From assembly GCA_030613665.1 (NCBI GenBank), contig JAUWLN010000004.1:1-27513 (forward strand): a stretch of 27,513 bases of DNA. Reading direction: 5' to 3'. This document shows positions 1 to 10,149 of the stretch, piece after piece. The notes under the pieces were generated by a model that searched no databases, was not told the origin of the DNA, and saw only the letters and a list, made by a program, of their open reading frames with translations. Numbering within the stretch: the first letter of the stretch is position 1; every line of letters begins with the position of its first letter. The DNA comes from Dehalococcoidia bacterium. GTDB taxonomy: Bacteria > Chloroflexota > Dehalococcoidia > Dehalococcoidales > RBG-16-60-22. The translations under genes were made by a program, and so were the position numbers.

Positions 1-1893
1 CTCCACCCTGACCTGGGCACCCTCAATGGAGCGGTTCACCAGCTTGTTTTCAATGGGCATGTCTTCGTCCATCCCCCCCCAGTCCATGACGCCCTTAATC
101 CGTTCGCCGCCGAAGCGCCGCCCCACGTCATCCTCCAGAGAGACGAAAAAGCGAGCGCTGCCCGGGTCTCCCTGTCTCCCGGAGCGCCCTCTCCGCTGGT
201 TATCAATCCGCCGTGCCTCGTGGCGCTCCGTGCCGATAACGTGCAGCCCGCCCGCGGATACCACTTTGTCATGTTTTTCCTGCCACTCGACTTCTCCCTG
301 GCCGTCCAGGCTCCCGCCGAGCACAATGTCAACGCCCCGGCCCGCCATATTGGTGGCCACGGTAACCGCTCCCGGCTCACCCGCCCGGGCGATGATATTA
401 GCTTCCTTTTCGTGCTGCTTGGCATTGAGCACCTCGTGGGAAATACCCTTACGCTTTAAAAGCTCGCCCAGGTATTCCGACTTTTCAATGGAAACGGTGC
501 CCAGCAGCACCGGTCGGCCCTGCTGGTGCGACTGCTCGACTTCCCGAACCACGGCACTGAATTTCCCCCGCTCGTTCTTGTAAATCTGGTCGGGGAAATC
601 ATCTCGAATCATCGGCATGTGGGTGGGGACTTCCATCACTTCCAGGCCGTATATTTTATGAAACTCCTCCGCTTCGGTAGTGGCGGTGCCAGTCATACCG
701 GCCAGCTTCCCGTACATGCGGAAATAATTCTGAATGGTAATGGTGGCATAGGTCATCGTTTCGCGCTGCACCTTGACCTTCTCCTTGGCCTCAATAGCCT
801 GGTGCAGTCCTTCGGAGTAGCGCCGACCGAACATCAGTCGCCCGGTGAATTCATCAACGATTATGACCTCGCCGTCCTTAACCACGTAATCCCGGTCGCG
901 CTTGAAGAGCACGTGGGACTTCAGGGCGTTGTCCAGAAAACGGGTGAAAACGTAGTTGGTCGGGTCATAAAGATTCGGCGACTTCAACAGCCCTTCCCGT
1001 TTGAGCATCGATTCAATGGTGCTGATGCCGGTATCGGTCAGGCTGATGTTCTTCTCTTGTTCATCAACGATGTAATCCGTCCGTGGCTTCATTCGGGGAA
1101 TGAGGCGGGCGAAAACGTTATATACCTGCCCCGATTCCTCCGCCGGGCCGCTGATAATGAGCGGGGTGCGGGCTTCATCAATGAGCAGGTTATCCACCTC
1201 ATCGACGATGGCGTATTGCAGCTCGCGCTGCACATACTGCGCCAGGTCCACCACCATATTGTCACGAAGGTAGTCGAACCCGAACTCACTGCTGGTGCCG
1301 TAGGTGATATCAGCCTCATACGCTTCTCTGCGGGGAACGGGACGGAAATGTCGCCACCGGCTATCCTCAGAGTCATGTTCCGGGTCGTAAAGGCGCGATG
1401 GCTGATGTTCATCCGGCGTCTGTTGCGGGTAGATGCTGGCCACTGTCAATCCCAGCAGATGGTAAATCGGCGCCATCCAGTAAGGGTCGCGCCGGGACAG
1501 GTAATCGTTCACCGTCACCAGGTGACAGCTGCCGGTCAGAGCATTCAGATACAGGGGCAGGGTGGCCACCAGCGTTTTCCCTTCACCGGTCTTCATCTCG
1601 GCGATTTTCCCCTGGTGCAGGACAATACCCCCCACCAGCTGGACGTCAAAATGGCGCTGGCCGATGGTCCGCCTGGCCGCCTCGCGCACCGCGGCAAAGG
1701 CCTCGGGCAGGAGATGGTCGAGCGTCTCACCGTCTTTCAGGCGAGTCCTGAACTCCTCTGTTTTTGCCCGCAGCCCGGCGTCGTCAAGTTTTTCAAATTC
1801 AGGCTCAAGCTGATTTATCTGCTCGACAATCGGCTGTAGTTTTTTCAGCTGCTTTTCGTTGGAATCAACCAGGCCGCCCAACCATTTAAACAT
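1..1893 (-). CDS. secA: Preprotein translocase ATPase SecA (3' end outside window)
   Basis: SecA is the cytoplasmic ATPase that pushes unfolded preproteins through SecYEG. The reading frame is open from the ATG at 1893 to the window edge, giving 631 codons, about two thirds of a normal SecA (~900 aa). Visible landmarks are the N-terminal [11 protein letters not shown], Walker A MKTGEGKT (residues ~100-107), the DEVD box in [15 protein letters not shown] (~231), the GMTGTA motif (~400), [14 protein letters not shown] (~515) and [16 protein letters not shown] (~575), so NBD1, the preprotein crosslinking region and NBD2 are present. The helical scaffold/wing and any C-terminal zinc linker are beyond the window. 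The start overlaps the stop of the upstream DUF2007 gene by 8 nt, and the purine-rich GAGGAAGAGG just before the ATG can serve as ribosome binding site, so the two are probably translationally coupled. Nothing suggests inactivation. Confidence 0.97.
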   Translation of the reverse strand, partial: MFKWLGGLVDSNEKQLKKLQPIVEQINQLEPEFEKLDDAGLRAKTEEFRTRLKDGETLDHLLPEAFAAVREAARRTIGQRHFDVQLVGGIVLHQGKIAEMKTGEGKTLVATLPLYLNALTGSCHLVTVNDYLSRRDPYWMAPIYHLLGLTVASIYPQQTPDEHQPSRLYDPEHDSEDSRWRHFRPVPRREAYEADITYGTSSEFGFDYLRDNMVVDLAQYVQRELQYAIVDEVDNLLIDEARTPLIISGPAEESGQVYNVFARLIPRMKPRTDYIVDEQEKNISLTDTGISTIESMLKREGLLKSPNLYDPTNYVFTRFLDNALKSHVLFKRDRDYVVKDGEVIIVDEFTGRLMFGRRYSEGLHQAIEAKEKVKVQRETMTYATITIQNYFRMYGKLAGMTGTATTEAEEFHKIYGLEVMEVPTHMPMIRDDFPDQIYKNERGKFSAVVREVEQSHQQGRPVLLGTVSIEKSEYLGELLKRKGISHEVLNAKQHEKEANIIARAGEPGAVTVATNMAGRGVDIVLGGSLDGQGEVEWQEKHDKVVSAGGLHVIGTERHEARRIDNQRRGRSGRQGDPGSARFFVSLEDDVGRRFGGERIKGVMDWGGMDEDMPIENKLVNRSIEGAQVRVE

Positions 1894-2116
1894 CCTCTTC
1901 CTCCCTGATGAGCTCTCGCGCTTTCTCCGCTGTATCTTCCCAGACGAGTACGGCCACCTCACCCATGCCATCGATGGCAAATGCGTGCACGGAAGGGGCG
2001 GCATTCGCTCTCAGCAGGCACGGTATGCCGTTGCTCTCCAGAAAGCTCTTGATAATCCGGGCTTCGGCCTCGCTGACGGCCCGGTAGATGGCCACTGTTT
2101 TCTTCTGTTTTGTCAC
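1886..2116 (-). CDS. Small DUF2007-type protein between prs and secA
   Basis: This 76-aa protein reads [20 protein letters not shown], then [11 protein letters not shown], and ends in [13 protein letters not shown]. The pattern (a short strand, a helix that tracks sequence entry, then SNGIPC) matches the DUF2007 'putative signal-transducing' family, whose molecular function is not established. No membrane segment or signal peptide is visible. The likely start is GTG at 2116, 6 nt after the prs stop, and the 3' end overlaps secA by 8 nt, so it is cotranscribed with both. The Shine-Dalgarno is weak, suggesting coupling to prs translation. The context gives no functional link beyond cotranscription. 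Family assignment is from motif memory only. Confidence 0.8.
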   Translation of the reverse strand: MTKQKKTVAIYRAVSEAEARIIKSFLESNGIPCLLRANAAPSVHAFAIDGMGEVAVLVWEDTAEKARELIREEEDV

Positions 2117-2122
2117 CGCTGC

Positions 2123-3061
2123 TCACTCAAACATGGCACCGATGGACAGTCCGGTATGAATGCGGTGGATGGCCTCGCCGAGCAGTGGTGCCATGGAGAG
2201 AACCGTCATCTTATCCACCTTTTTCCCATCATTCACCGGCACGGTATCGGTCACGACCACTTCCTTCACCGGACAGGAGTCAATCCTCTGCATAGCTGAC
2301 CCGGAAAAGATGGGATGGGTGCAGCAAGCGTATACCTCTTTAACACCGTTTTTAATCAGCGTCTCAACAACGTTAACCAGCGACCCTGCCGTATCTATTT
2401 CATCATCAACAGTGAGCGCGGTCATATTCTTCACCGCACCGATGACGTTCAGCGTCTCCGCCTGGTCATCATTGCCGATACGCCGCTTTTCCATAATGGC
2501 CAGCGGAGCGTTTAGTTTCTCAGCCAAATCTCGCGCCCGCTTGGTAATGCCGATATCGGTAGCCACCACCACCAGGTCAGCCAAATTCTTGCCCTTGAAA
2601 TAATTGGCCAGCAGGTTCAGGGCCGTGAGCTCATCCACCGGGATGTTGAAGAAGCCCTGAATCTGCGCCGCGTGCAGGTCGACGGTCAGCAGCCGGTTCG
2701 CCCCGGCCACGGTCAGCAGGTCAGCAATAAGCCTCGCGGTTATCGGGACGCGAGGCTGGTCTTTCTTATCGGTTCGCCCATAGCCGTAGTACGGCACGAC
2801 GGCGGTAATCCGCTTGGCTGACGCCCTTTTGAGGGCGTCTATCATAATCAGTAGCTCAACGAGGTTGTTGCTCACCGGCCTGCATAGCGGCTGGATGACA
2901 AAGGTATCACGCTCACGAACGTTCTCCAGAATGCGGACAAAGATGTTCTCGTTGCTGAACTGAAATACCTCGTTCTTCCCCAGAGATATGCCAAGATAAT
3001 CGACTACTTCCCTGGCCAGTTCCGGATGGGCATTGCCCGTGAATACCTTTAGTTCATCCAT
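2123..3061 (-). CDS. prs: Ribose-phosphate pyrophosphokinase (PRPP synthase)
   Basis: Makes PRPP from ribose 5-phosphate and ATP for purine, pyrimidine, His, Trp and NAD synthesis; cytoplasmic. At 312 aa it has the usual family length. Motifs: FSNENIFVRILENVRERDTF (N-terminal substrate loop), PYYGYGRTDKK (flexible loop, usually PYFGYARQDRK), TVDLHAAQIQGFF, and the PRPP-binding VDDEIDTAGSL (usually VDDMIDTAGT). The loop that normally reads SPDVGG is here ATDIGI; the key Asp is kept but both glycines are lost. It starts at ATG 3061 with AAAGGAG about 10 nt upstream, and an extended -10 box lies at 3104-3112. It is first gene of prs-DUF2007-secA and divergent from pyrG, so two nucleotide-metabolism genes share one promoter region. 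Confidence 0.95.
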   Translation of the reverse strand: MDELKVFTGNAHPELAREVVDYLGISLGKNEVFQFSNENIFVRILENVRERDTFVIQPLCRPVSNNLVELLIMIDALKRASAKRITAVVPYYGYGRTDKKDQPRVPITARLIADLLTVAGANRLLTVDLHAAQIQGFFNIPVDELTALNLLANYFKGKNLADLVVVATDIGITKRARDLAEKLNAPLAIMEKRRIGNDDQAETLNVIGAVKNMTALTVDDEIDTAGSLVNVVETLIKNGVKEVYACCTHPIFSGSAMQRIDSCPVKEVVVTDTVPVNDGKKVDKMTVLSMAPLLGEAIHRIHTGLSIGAMFE

Positions 3062-3103
3062 CGGCGCCTGTCTCCTTTAGCCACAGCGTTTCAGCACATA
3101 TAG

Positions 3104-3112
3104 ATTATAGCA
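3104..3112 (-). promoter_or_regulatory. Extended -10 promoter element of prs operon
   Basis: On the minus strand this reads TGCTATAAT, a perfect -10 hexamer (3109-3104) preceded by the TGn extension. No good -35 hexamer sits 16-18 nt upstream, so recognition would rest on the extended -10. Transcription would begin near 3097, leaving a ~35-nt leader containing AAAGGAG before the prs ATG at 3061. Sequence-based only. Confidence 0.7.
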
Positions 3113-3158
3113 CGATTAACCGCCCGCCTCACTACCATAAGTTTTAATCGCTCTGAAC

Positions 3159-3187
3159 TTGACAACGCGCATTTGAATCTCTATAAT
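3159..3187 (+). promoter_or_regulatory. Consensus sigma-70 promoter P1 upstream of pyrG
   Basis: TTGACA (3159-3164), a 17-nt spacer and TATAAT (3182-3187) make an exact match to the housekeeping consensus. Initiation is expected around 3194-3196, directly at a run of six C followed by seven A (3196-3208). The transcript would carry a ~160-nt leader before the pyrG ATG at 3356. Confidence 0.85.
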
Positions 3188-3209
3188 AAAGGAAACCCCC
3201 CAAAAAAAC

Positions 3210-3239
3210 TTGACACCTTTAGTTATTTCCGTGTATAAA
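3210..3239 (+). promoter_or_regulatory. Second promoter P2 upstream of pyrG
   Basis: TTGACA (3210-3215), an 18-nt spacer and TATAAA (3234-3239) form a second good promoter in tandem with P1, about 50 nt downstream. Its start near 3246 would give a ~110-nt leader. Two strong tandem promoters suggest that pyrG (and possibly rho) is highly or differentially expressed. Confidence 0.7.
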
Positions 3240-3355
3240 GTACCAGAGCACTCCCCATATCATCGGTGTCAGTTACCGTTAAGGCCCAGCCTCAATAAAC
3301 ATACTGCCAAGAAAAGCAAAGGTTTTTCTTGATTGTTTAGAATTTGGTTCTCTGT

Positions 3356-4996
3356 ATGCCAAAGTATATCTTTGTAACTGGCGGTGTAGTAAGTTCTGTT
3401 GGCAAGGGTGTCACCGTCGCTTCCCTGGGCACCATTCTGAAGAGTCGTCAGCTCAGCGTCATGGCGCAGAAGCTTGACCCTTATCTTAATGTTGACCCTG
3501 GAACGATGTCCCCTTACCAGCACGGTGAGGTATTTGTCACCCAGGATGGTGCCGAGACCGATCTGGACCTGGGCAATTACGAACGATTTATTGACGTTGT
3601 CGTTACAAAGGAATCCAATGTTACCTCGGGACAGATATACAGCGCGGTCATTTCCCGGGAGCGGCGGGGAGATTTCCTTGGCGGCACGATTCAGGTCGTG
3701 CCGCATGTCACCACGGAAATAAAGTCGTGCTTCAAGAAAATCGCCGATAAGTCCGGGGCAGATGTTATCCTCATCGAGGTCGGCGGCACGGTGGGCGACA
3801 TCGAAGGCCAGCCTTTCCTTGAAGCCATACGGCAGATGCGAAACGACGTCGGGCGGGACAACATGCTTTATGTTCACGTTACCCTGCTTCCTTACCTGAA
3901 CTCAACCCAGGAACTGAAGACCAAACCAACCCAGCACAGCGTCAATGAGCTGCGCCGCACTGGTATCCAGCCTGATATCATCATCTGCCGCAGCGATCTT
4001 CCCATCCCGGAGAGCATTCGTGATAAAATCTCGCTCTTCTGCGACGTGGAAAAAGAGGCGGTCATCCCTCTCCCCACCGTATCCACCATTTACGAGATAC
4101 CGTTATTGCTGGAGGAGTCAAAGCTGGGCCAATTGATAGTCAAAAAGCTTCATCTGCCGGCGAAAAGGGCGAATTTAAAGGAGTGGCGGAACCTGGTGGG
4201 AAGGCTCAAGACATCCCATGAGCCGGTAAATATTGTTCTGGTGGGCAAATACGTTGAATTAACCGATGCTTATTTCTCGGTGCGTGAGGCACTATGCCAC
4301 GCCGCACTGTACCACAATAGGGAATTAAACCTCTCCTGGGTGCACTCGGAAGACCTGGAGCGCGATGGCTGCGATTCGCTGCTGCGGGCGGCGCAGGGCA
4401 TCATCGTGCCGGGCGGCTTCGGCATCCGGGGCATTGAAGGCATGGTCAGAGCCGCCAATTACGCACGCACCAATAAAATCCCCTACCTTGGCCTGTGTCT
4501 GGGGCTGCATGTAATGGTCATTGACTTTGCCCGCCATGCCCTGAAATTTAAAAGGGCAAATTCCACCGAGTTCGACCCTGATACACCCTATCCGGTGATA
4601 GATTTGCTGCCGGAACAGAAGGCAGTGCTCCACAAAGGAGGCACGATGCGCCTGGGTAATTACCCCTGCAACCTGGCCCCCGATACGCACGCCGCTCAGG
4701 CTTACGGCCAGCGCCGGATAAATGAGCGCCACCGGCCCCGCTATGAGTTCAACAATGAATTTCGCGCCAGGCTGGCAGAGGCCGGCATGGTCTACAGTGG
4801 TCTCTCGCCGGATGAAGAGCTGGTGGAAATCTGCGAACTGGCCGACCACCCCTGGATGGTAAGCTGCCAGTTTCACCCTGAATTTGGCTCCCGACCCAGC
4901 CGCCCCCACCCGCTTTTCCGCGACTTCATCGGCAGGGCCAAAGACGTGCTGCGGGAAGGCGCACAACCGCCGCTACCTCTGGCCACAGAACGGTGA
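3356..4996 (+). CDS. pyrG: CTP synthase
   Basis: Aminates UTP to CTP with ATP and glutamine. The 546-aa protein has the full two-domain layout. The N-terminal synthetase carries [16 protein letters not shown], the substrate region [20 protein letters not shown] and [15 protein letters not shown]. The C-terminal class I glutaminase has nucleophile Cys381 in GLCLGLH, followed by GGTMRLG and the His507/Glu509 pair in QFHPEF. Length and motif spacing match the E. coli enzyme. I choose ATG 3356, giving [10 protein letters not shown], although an in-frame TTG exists at 3344, because the family starts right before KYIFVTGG. No clear Shine-Dalgarno precedes it. An imperfect hairpin (3308-3315 with 3324-3331) sits 25 nt before the start. 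Rho follows after 159 nt. Confidence 0.97.
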   Translation: MPKYIFVTGGVVSSVGKGVTVASLGTILKSRQLSVMAQKLDPYLNVDPGTMSPYQHGEVFVTQDGAETDLDLGNYERFIDVVVTKESNVTSGQIYSAVISRERRGDFLGGTIQVVPHVTTEIKSCFKKIADKSGADVILIEVGGTVGDIEGQPFLEAIRQMRNDVGRDNMLYVHVTLLPYLNSTQELKTKPTQHSVNELRRTGIQPDIIICRSDLPIPESIRDKISLFCDVEKEAVIPLPTVSTIYEIPLLLEESKLGQLIVKKLHLPAKRANLKEWRNLVGRLKTSHEPVNIVLVGKYVELTDAYFSVREALCHAALYHNRELNLSWVHSEDLERDGCDSLLRAAQGIIVPGGFGIRGIEGMVRAANYARTNKIPYLGLCLGLHVMVIDFARHALKFKRANSTEFDPDTPYPVIDLLPEQKAVLHKGGTMRLGNYPCNLAPDTHAAQAYGQRRINERHRPRYEFNNEFRARLAEAGMVYSGLSPDEELVEICELADHPWMVSCQFHPEFGSRPSRPHPLFRDFIGRAKDVLREGAQPPLPLATER

Positions 4997-5155
4997 GGAT
5001 GCAATGCACTTCTTTACGACACAGCAACCTGTAGACAATAACTCGTCAGCCACGCCGGGTTTTTCGAAATTTTTAAATCGTGGTTTTATGATTACCAGAC
5101 AGTAATTCTTGCCCTTACGATAAAAAAAGAGGGGGCATGGGAGTGAGGTGATACG

Positions 5156-6418
5156 ATGAATTTTGAAGAGCTGGAAGGCAAAGCAAAAACCGAGCTGCTA
5201 ACTCTGGCAAAAGAAAAGGGCATCACCAAGCCGGAGAGCCTGAGCAAGCTTGACCTAGTCCTGCAGATACTTCAGTCAGATGTGGAACAGGAGGGTCACG
5301 TATTCTGCCAGGGTATCCTCGAGATCATGAATGACGGCTACGGTTTCCTCAGACAGGATACGCTCCTGCCCAACCAGGCCGATGTCTATATTTCCCCATC
5401 ACAGATTCGGCGCTTCAGCCTGCGCAATGGCGATATGGTCACCGGGCAGGGCAGGCCGCCAAAAAGCAATGAAAAATACTTCAGCCTCCTGCAGATACTG
5501 GCCATCAACCACATCAACCCCGAGAAGTCCAGGGAGCGGCCTCATTTTGGCTCGCTCACCCCCATTTTCCCTGACCATGCCATCAATCTGGAACACTCAC
5601 CCAGCGAGCTATCCACCCGCCTGATAAACATGATCTCACCGATAGGTCGCGGGCAGAGGGGTTTGATTGTCTCCCCACCCAAGGCGGGTAAAACAATGCT
5701 GCTCAAAGCCATCGCCAGTGCCACAGCGGCCAACTATAATGACATTCATTTGCTCGTCTGCCTCATCGGTGAGCGCCCTGAGGAAGTCACCGATATGAAA
5801 CGCTCCGTCAGAGGGGAAGTAATCGGTGCCACCTTCGACGAGATGGTGGAGAACCAGACCCGTGTCGCTGAACTGGCCCTGGAGAGAGCCAAGCGCATCG
5901 TGGAAAGCGGGAAGGATGTATTTATTCTCCTGGACGGTATCACCCGCCTTACCCGTGCCTACAACCTGGCCATGCCGTCGAGCGGACGCACCCTTTCCGG
6001 CGGCATTGACCCCGTGGCACTTCACCCCGCCAAGCGCTTCTTCGGCGCCGCCCGCAACACCGCCGAGGGTGGCAGCCTGACCATCCTCGCCACCTGCCTT
6101 GTTGACACCGGCAGCCGCATGGACGACCTCATCTACGAAGAGTTCAAGGGCACCGGCAATATGGAACTCCATCTCGACCGGCGGCTGTCAGAACGCCGCA
6201 TTTTCCCCGCTATGGACATCCAGCGCAGCGGCACACGCCGGGAAGAACTGCTCGTTGACGAAAACAGCCTGAGCAAGATATGGCTGCTGCGGCGCATGGT
6301 CGCCATGATTTCCTCTGACTCACCCAATTTCGTTGATGCCACCGAGCGCATTATCGACCGCATGCGTAAAACGAAGGACAACGCCGAGTTTCTGAACAGC
6401 CTGAACAAGGAGACGTAA
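5156..6418 (+). CDS. rho: Transcription termination factor Rho
   Basis: Hexameric RNA-dependent ATPase/translocase that ends transcription of untranslated RNA. It is 420 aa with an N-terminal Rho_N/SAP-like helical domain (1-45), an OB-fold RNA-binding domain (~50-125, [13 protein letters not shown]), Walker A SPPKAGKT (~174-181), ERPEEVTDM, the Walker B region [14 protein letters not shown] (~258-270) and the R-loop/C-terminal [19 protein letters not shown]. The start ATG at 5156 has a strong GAGTGAGGTG upstream. Unusual: the family motif LLDSITRL is LLDGITRL here, so the serine equivalent to E. coli S266, one of the residues linked to bicyclomycin sensitivity, is glycine. The 159-nt gap after pyrG contains only a weak CCACG/CGTGG hairpin followed by TTTT (5050-5087), so a separate promoter was not identified. 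Confidence 0.97.
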   Translation: MNFEELEGKAKTELLTLAKEKGITKPESLSKLDLVLQILQSDVEQEGHVFCQGILEIMNDGYGFLRQDTLLPNQADVYISPSQIRRFSLRNGDMVTGQGRPPKSNEKYFSLLQILAINHINPEKSRERPHFGSLTPIFPDHAINLEHSPSELSTRLINMISPIGRGQRGLIVSPPKAGKTMLLKAIASATAANYNDIHLLVCLIGERPEEVTDMKRSVRGEVIGATFDEMVENQTRVAELALERAKRIVESGKDVFILLDGITRLTRAYNLAMPSSGRTLSGGIDPVALHPAKRFFGAARNTAEGGSLTILATCLVDTGSRMDDLIYEEFKGTGNMELHLDRRLSERRIFPAMDIQRSGTRREELLVDENSLSKIWLLRRMVAMISSDSPNFVDATERIIDRMRKTKDNAEFLNSLNKET

Positions 6419-6502
6419 GTTGCCCTGCCGATATGATGAGATTTACTGCGGCGGCAAGAGCACCCCGAATCCTTAAGCCGATCTCACGGAAAGAACCGGC
6501 CG

Positions 6503-9114
6503 ATGAATGACGAGAGCGCTGCCCGAGGAAAGAGACTTTCACCCGGCCTTATAGCTGGCCTGTCCGTGGCGCTGCTTGTCGGCGTTTCATTGTTCATCCG
6601 GGCATATCTCCCGCATGAGCAAGTCTTCAGCGGCGAATACATCCGGTTTTCCAGTATCGACGCCTATTTCCATATGCGATTAATAGACAACCTGTTACAC
6701 AACTTCCCCACCCTCATTGATTTTGACCCGTACCTGCTCTACCCCTTTGGCATGAATCTGGATAACATCCATTTCTTTGACTGGCTTCTGGCGGGCATAA
6801 TCTGGGTCTTCGGTCTCGGCTCACCGACACAGCACACCATTGACATCATCGCGGTATACTTCCCCGCCGTCCTGGCCGCGCTTACCGTTATTCCGGTTTA
6901 TTTCATCGGCAAGGAGCTATTCGGGCGCGGGGCCGGGGTTATCGCGGCCGGTCTTATCGCAATACTGCCCGGAGAATATCTGGGGCGCTCAATTCTCGGC
7001 TTTACCGACCACCACGTTGCCGAGACGCTGTTCTCCACTGTCACCATGCTGTTCCTCATTATGGCAATCAAACGGGCACAGGCAAGCGGCTTAACGATTC
7101 AGCACCTCCGGAACCGGGACTGGAAAGTAATCCGCAAGGCCTGTCATCTACAGTGCGCTCACCGGCCTCTCACTCGGTATCTACCTCGTTACCTGGATAG
7201 GTGGGCTAACTTTTCGTCTTCATCATCCTTCTCTACTTTTTCATCCAGTTCATCATTGACCACCTGAAGAGAAACAGCACCGATTACCTTCTTCCGGCAG
7301 GCACAGCCACGTTCCTTATCGCTTTGATAATATACGTGATATTCGCCGGCAGCACGTTCACCTCCAAGTCTGCCAGCGTGACGCCATGGCTCTCTCTGCT
7401 AATCGGGGCGGCTGTCCCAACCACTCTGCATTTCATATCCGGAAGATTTACCGCCTAGAAGATTAAATCACGCTATTACTACCCCGCTGCGCTATTCGGG
7501 CTGGTGGTAATAGCTTCTTTCATCTGTTATGCAATTTTCCCCAATTTTGTGAGAAACGTATTCGACGTTTTCAACCTGCTGGCAGTGCGCACCATAATCG
7601 AGATGCAGCCTTTCCTTTATCCACGACAGGAATGGACTGCTCAGCTCGCCTGGGGTAATTTCAATACCAATCTTTTCCTTTTCCCAGATACACAATCGTT
7701 GCCACAATGGTTTCAGTGGATTCCTGGACTCAGCTTGATATCTCTGGTTATATTGGTCGTAAATACTATCAGACACGGTGATTTCAGTAAAAATGTCCTG
7801 CTGATATGGAGCCTGGTAATATTACTGGCAACCCTTGGCCAGCGCCGCTTTGCCTACTATCTGGCCGTCAATGTAGCTCTGCTGACCGGTTATATATCCT
7901 GGCAATTTATCAAGATTAACCTGGATATCCACCCCAAAGCTAAATATTTGAACGCCGCTGCCGCCATCATCGCCATCCTGCTCCTTGTTTTCGCTTTCTC
8001 TGCCAACCTGCACCCGGCAGTAGTAGCTATTTCGGTAGCGTTACTCATCGCCTATACCGGCTGGCAATTGCTCCAGGCCCTGGAGTTTTTACAGGTTTCC
8101 AGCCCCAAATCCGGACCGCAAATAAAAATCAAGCACAGGAAAAGGCCGCCGGCAGGGCCTACACCAGCGCTATACTACATCAACATCGCTGTGGTGACAA
8201 TAATTTTGTTTTTCCTTGCCTTCTTCCCCAGCATAACTCCAGCCAGAGCCATTGCTTCCGAGGTGCACTATGCCCCACCCCATGCCTGGGTAAATTCTCT
8301 GGTCTGGTTGAAGGAAAATACGCCGGAGCCTTTTGGCGACTCGAATTTCTACTATCAGATATATGAGCCTCCCCCACCTGATAAACAATACGATTACCCT
8401 GATTCCGCTTATGCCGTAATGGCCTGGGTCGACTACGGCTACTGGATAGCCCGCATTGCCCAGCGCCCGGTAAATCGCACTCCGGGTCCGGGCGGATTTT
8501 ACGTGGCCAGTTTTTTGCTTTCCCAGGACGAAAATTCGCCTCGGGAAATAGAATGGGAAACGAATTGGGAACGGGAAACGATTCCGGACAGCGAGATAAT
8601 CGACAAACTGGATGCCAAGTATATCATGATTGACGGACAGACCGTCGCAACCAAGTTCTGGGCTCTGGCCTTCTGGTCAGAACAGGAACAAACGAAATAT
8701 TTTGAGACCTACCTGGAACCCCACCCGGATGAGAAAAACACGCTTGTCGGGAAAGTGTACCTGCACCCTGAATACTACCGGTCACTGGCGGTCAGGCTAT
8801 ATAACTTCGATGGCAAGGCAGTGACCCCGCAGCAGGTAAAAGTCATTTCCTTCCAGGTAAGGCCTCTAAAGAGCGGGGGCACCATCAAAGTAATCGACGA
8901 GGAGCAATTTTTCCTCAGCTATGAAGAAGCACAGAGCTACATAGAAGAGCAGGAATCAGGGCAGTTCCAGATTGTTGGAGACTCGCCGTTTATCAGCCCG
9001 GTGCCCCTGGGGGCATTAAAGAACTACAAGCTGTTATACAACTCTCCTGAAGTCACATTTTTTCCCAGCGTGGGTAATGTGCCCTCGGTAAAGATATTCG
9101 AATATTTGAAATGA
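6503..9114 (+). pseudogene. STT3/AglB-type oligosaccharyltransferase, broken by two frameshifts and an amber codon
   Basis: An intact version would be a ~869-aa polytopic membrane glycosyltransferase that moves a lipid-linked glycan to Asn. Family landmarks: the first-loop acidic motif in DAYFHMRL (near 6660), GFTDHHVAETLF (near 7000), many hydrophobic segments, and AWVDYGYWI (near 8430), standing where the family's catalytic-domain WWDYG motif is expected. Translation from 6503 leaves frame at about 7140 (an extra C in GGCC) and again at 7211-7214 (an extra T in TTTT). The restored frame hits TAG at 7456-7458, which a single C-to-T change from CAG would explain. The downstream part is open from 7504 to 9114 without further lesions. 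Correcting the two insertions and the amber gives one continuous protein, so this is a recent pseudogene or an error-prone assembly. It lies 84 nt after rho with a poor ribosome binding site. Confidence 0.85.
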
Positions 9115-9225
9115 ATGTCGCTTTTTGGCGCTTGTCCTCATTTGACAAATAGGGGGAGGGGGGAATCCAATTATTTAGCCAGGGAAACAGGGGTTCCATC
9201 AAGTGCAGATAAGGAAGACTTACCA

Positions 9226-9247
9226 AGCGGTTAATCCCCGAACCGCT
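9226..9247. terminator. Hairpin between convergent STT3 and tyrA
   Basis: AGCGGTT (9226-9232) and AACCGCT (9241-9247) form a perfect 7-bp stem with an 8-nt loop in the 150-nt convergent gap. It has no T run on either side, so it is not a classical intrinsic terminator; it may protect 3' ends or act with Rho. A 12-bp palindrome GGGTTATAACCC (9262-9273) covers the tyrA stop codon. The rest of 9115-9264 shows no gene. Confidence 0.4.
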
Positions 9248-9264
9248 CTGCGCCGAAATAAGGG

Positions 9265-10134
9265 TTATAACCCCGAGGCAAGCCGGTACATGTTCTCATA
9301 GGCTTTACCAAAATCGGGGTTATCCTTCTCCAGCCTGCTTTTCAACGTTTTCATTCGCCGTATAAATGCGTCCCGGTCCTTGTTTTTCACCATTTCCGCC
9401 CACTCCGCCGCCTTCCTCTGGAACAGCGCCTCAATGTCCGGAACACCGGGCAAATTCATCTGGATAGAGGCATACAATTCCGAGTTCTCCGAGATAACGC
9501 TTTCCACCAGGGTCAACAGCACTTTATAGGTAATGCCGCCGAGCTTTGTTGGCTGCACCACCTTATTCGAATTCAGAAGCGTATCGCCAGCGACTATGGC
9601 AATGAAATGGGAGAGTCCGAGAATGACGGCTATTTTATCGTCGTGCTCTTCGGGCGTCATCAGGCTGACGCTGGCACCCCTTTTTTCCAGGTAAACCCTG
9701 ACCTCCCCCGCCAGCGCTTCCTCCTCACTGGCGGTCGGCGCCAGCACGAAATTCTGGCCGGAAATCCCCTTGGCCCCCGGGCCAAAGAGCGGGTGTGTCC
9801 CCAATATCCGTTTTGTCTTCAGGTGCCGGTGCATGGCAGCCACAGGCATAACTTTTACCGAGGTAACGTCCACCACCACCTGGTCCGGATGGATATGGGG
9901 GGCCAGTTCGACAATGATGTCCTCAAAGGTATCAATCGGCACCGAGAGCAATACGACCTCAGCGTCTTTGACTGCCTCTACATTTGAAACCGCGTCAACG
10001 CCAAGCTCCTTTTTTGCCTCCATGATTTTGCTCTCGGTGCGGCCGCTGATAACTACCTCATTGCCTTCGTCCAGTAAATGGCGGGCAAACCACCGCCCCA
10101 TTTTTCCCGAACCGCCAACTATGGCAACCTTCAC
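9265..10134 (-). CDS. tyrA: Prephenate dehydrogenase
   Basis: Oxidatively decarboxylates prephenate to 4-hydroxyphenylpyruvate on the way to tyrosine. The ~289-aa protein opens with a Rossmann dinucleotide site VAIVGGSGKMGRWFA, followed by VVDVTSVK, the prephenate-binding GTHPLFGPGA and LGLSHFIAIV, then a helical dimerisation domain. No ACT or chorismate mutase domain is attached; the mutase sits on the neighbouring pheA. I prefer GTG 10134 because GAGG lies 7 nt upstream; GTG 10140 is an alternative two codons longer. It is the last gene of the nine-gene aro operon, 9-15 nt after the pheA stop. Confidence 0.93.
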   Translation of the reverse strand: MKVAIVGGSGKMGRWFARHLLDEGNEVVISGRTESKIMEAKKELGVDAVSNVEAVKDAEVVLLSVPIDTFEDIIVELAPHIHPDQVVVDVTSVKVMPVAAMHRHLKTKRILGTHPLFGPGAKGISGQNFVLAPTASEEEALAGEVRVYLEKRGASVSLMTPEEHDDKIAVILGLSHFIAIVAGDTLLNSNKVVQPTKLGGITYKVLLTLVESVISENSELYASIQMNLPGVPDIEALFQRKAAEWAEMVKNKDRDAFIRRMKTLKSRLEKDNPDFGKAYENMYRLASGL

Positions 10135-10149
10135 TAACACACCTCAGTT

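Noticed and set aside
526..1839. A 437-codon plus-strand open frame opposite secA
   Set aside because: It is the antisense shadow of secA, whose frame on the other strand carries every SecA motif; the plus-strand product shows no known domain.
3308..3331. Hairpin CAAGAAAA/TTTTCTTG before pyrG as an intrinsic attenuator
   Set aside because: The stem is almost all A-T and no U run follows it, so it does not qualify as a terminator; alternative pairings were not found.
7456..7458. In-frame TAG as pyrrolysine or programmed readthrough
   Set aside because: Two frameshifts lie just upstream in the same gene, so decay or sequence error explains all three lesions; no pyrrolysine genes are visible.
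9115..9264. Possible tRNA or small RNA between STT3 and tyrA
   Set aside because: No cloverleaf or conserved T-loop sequence could be found; the TTGACA at 9142 lacks a -10 at proper distance.
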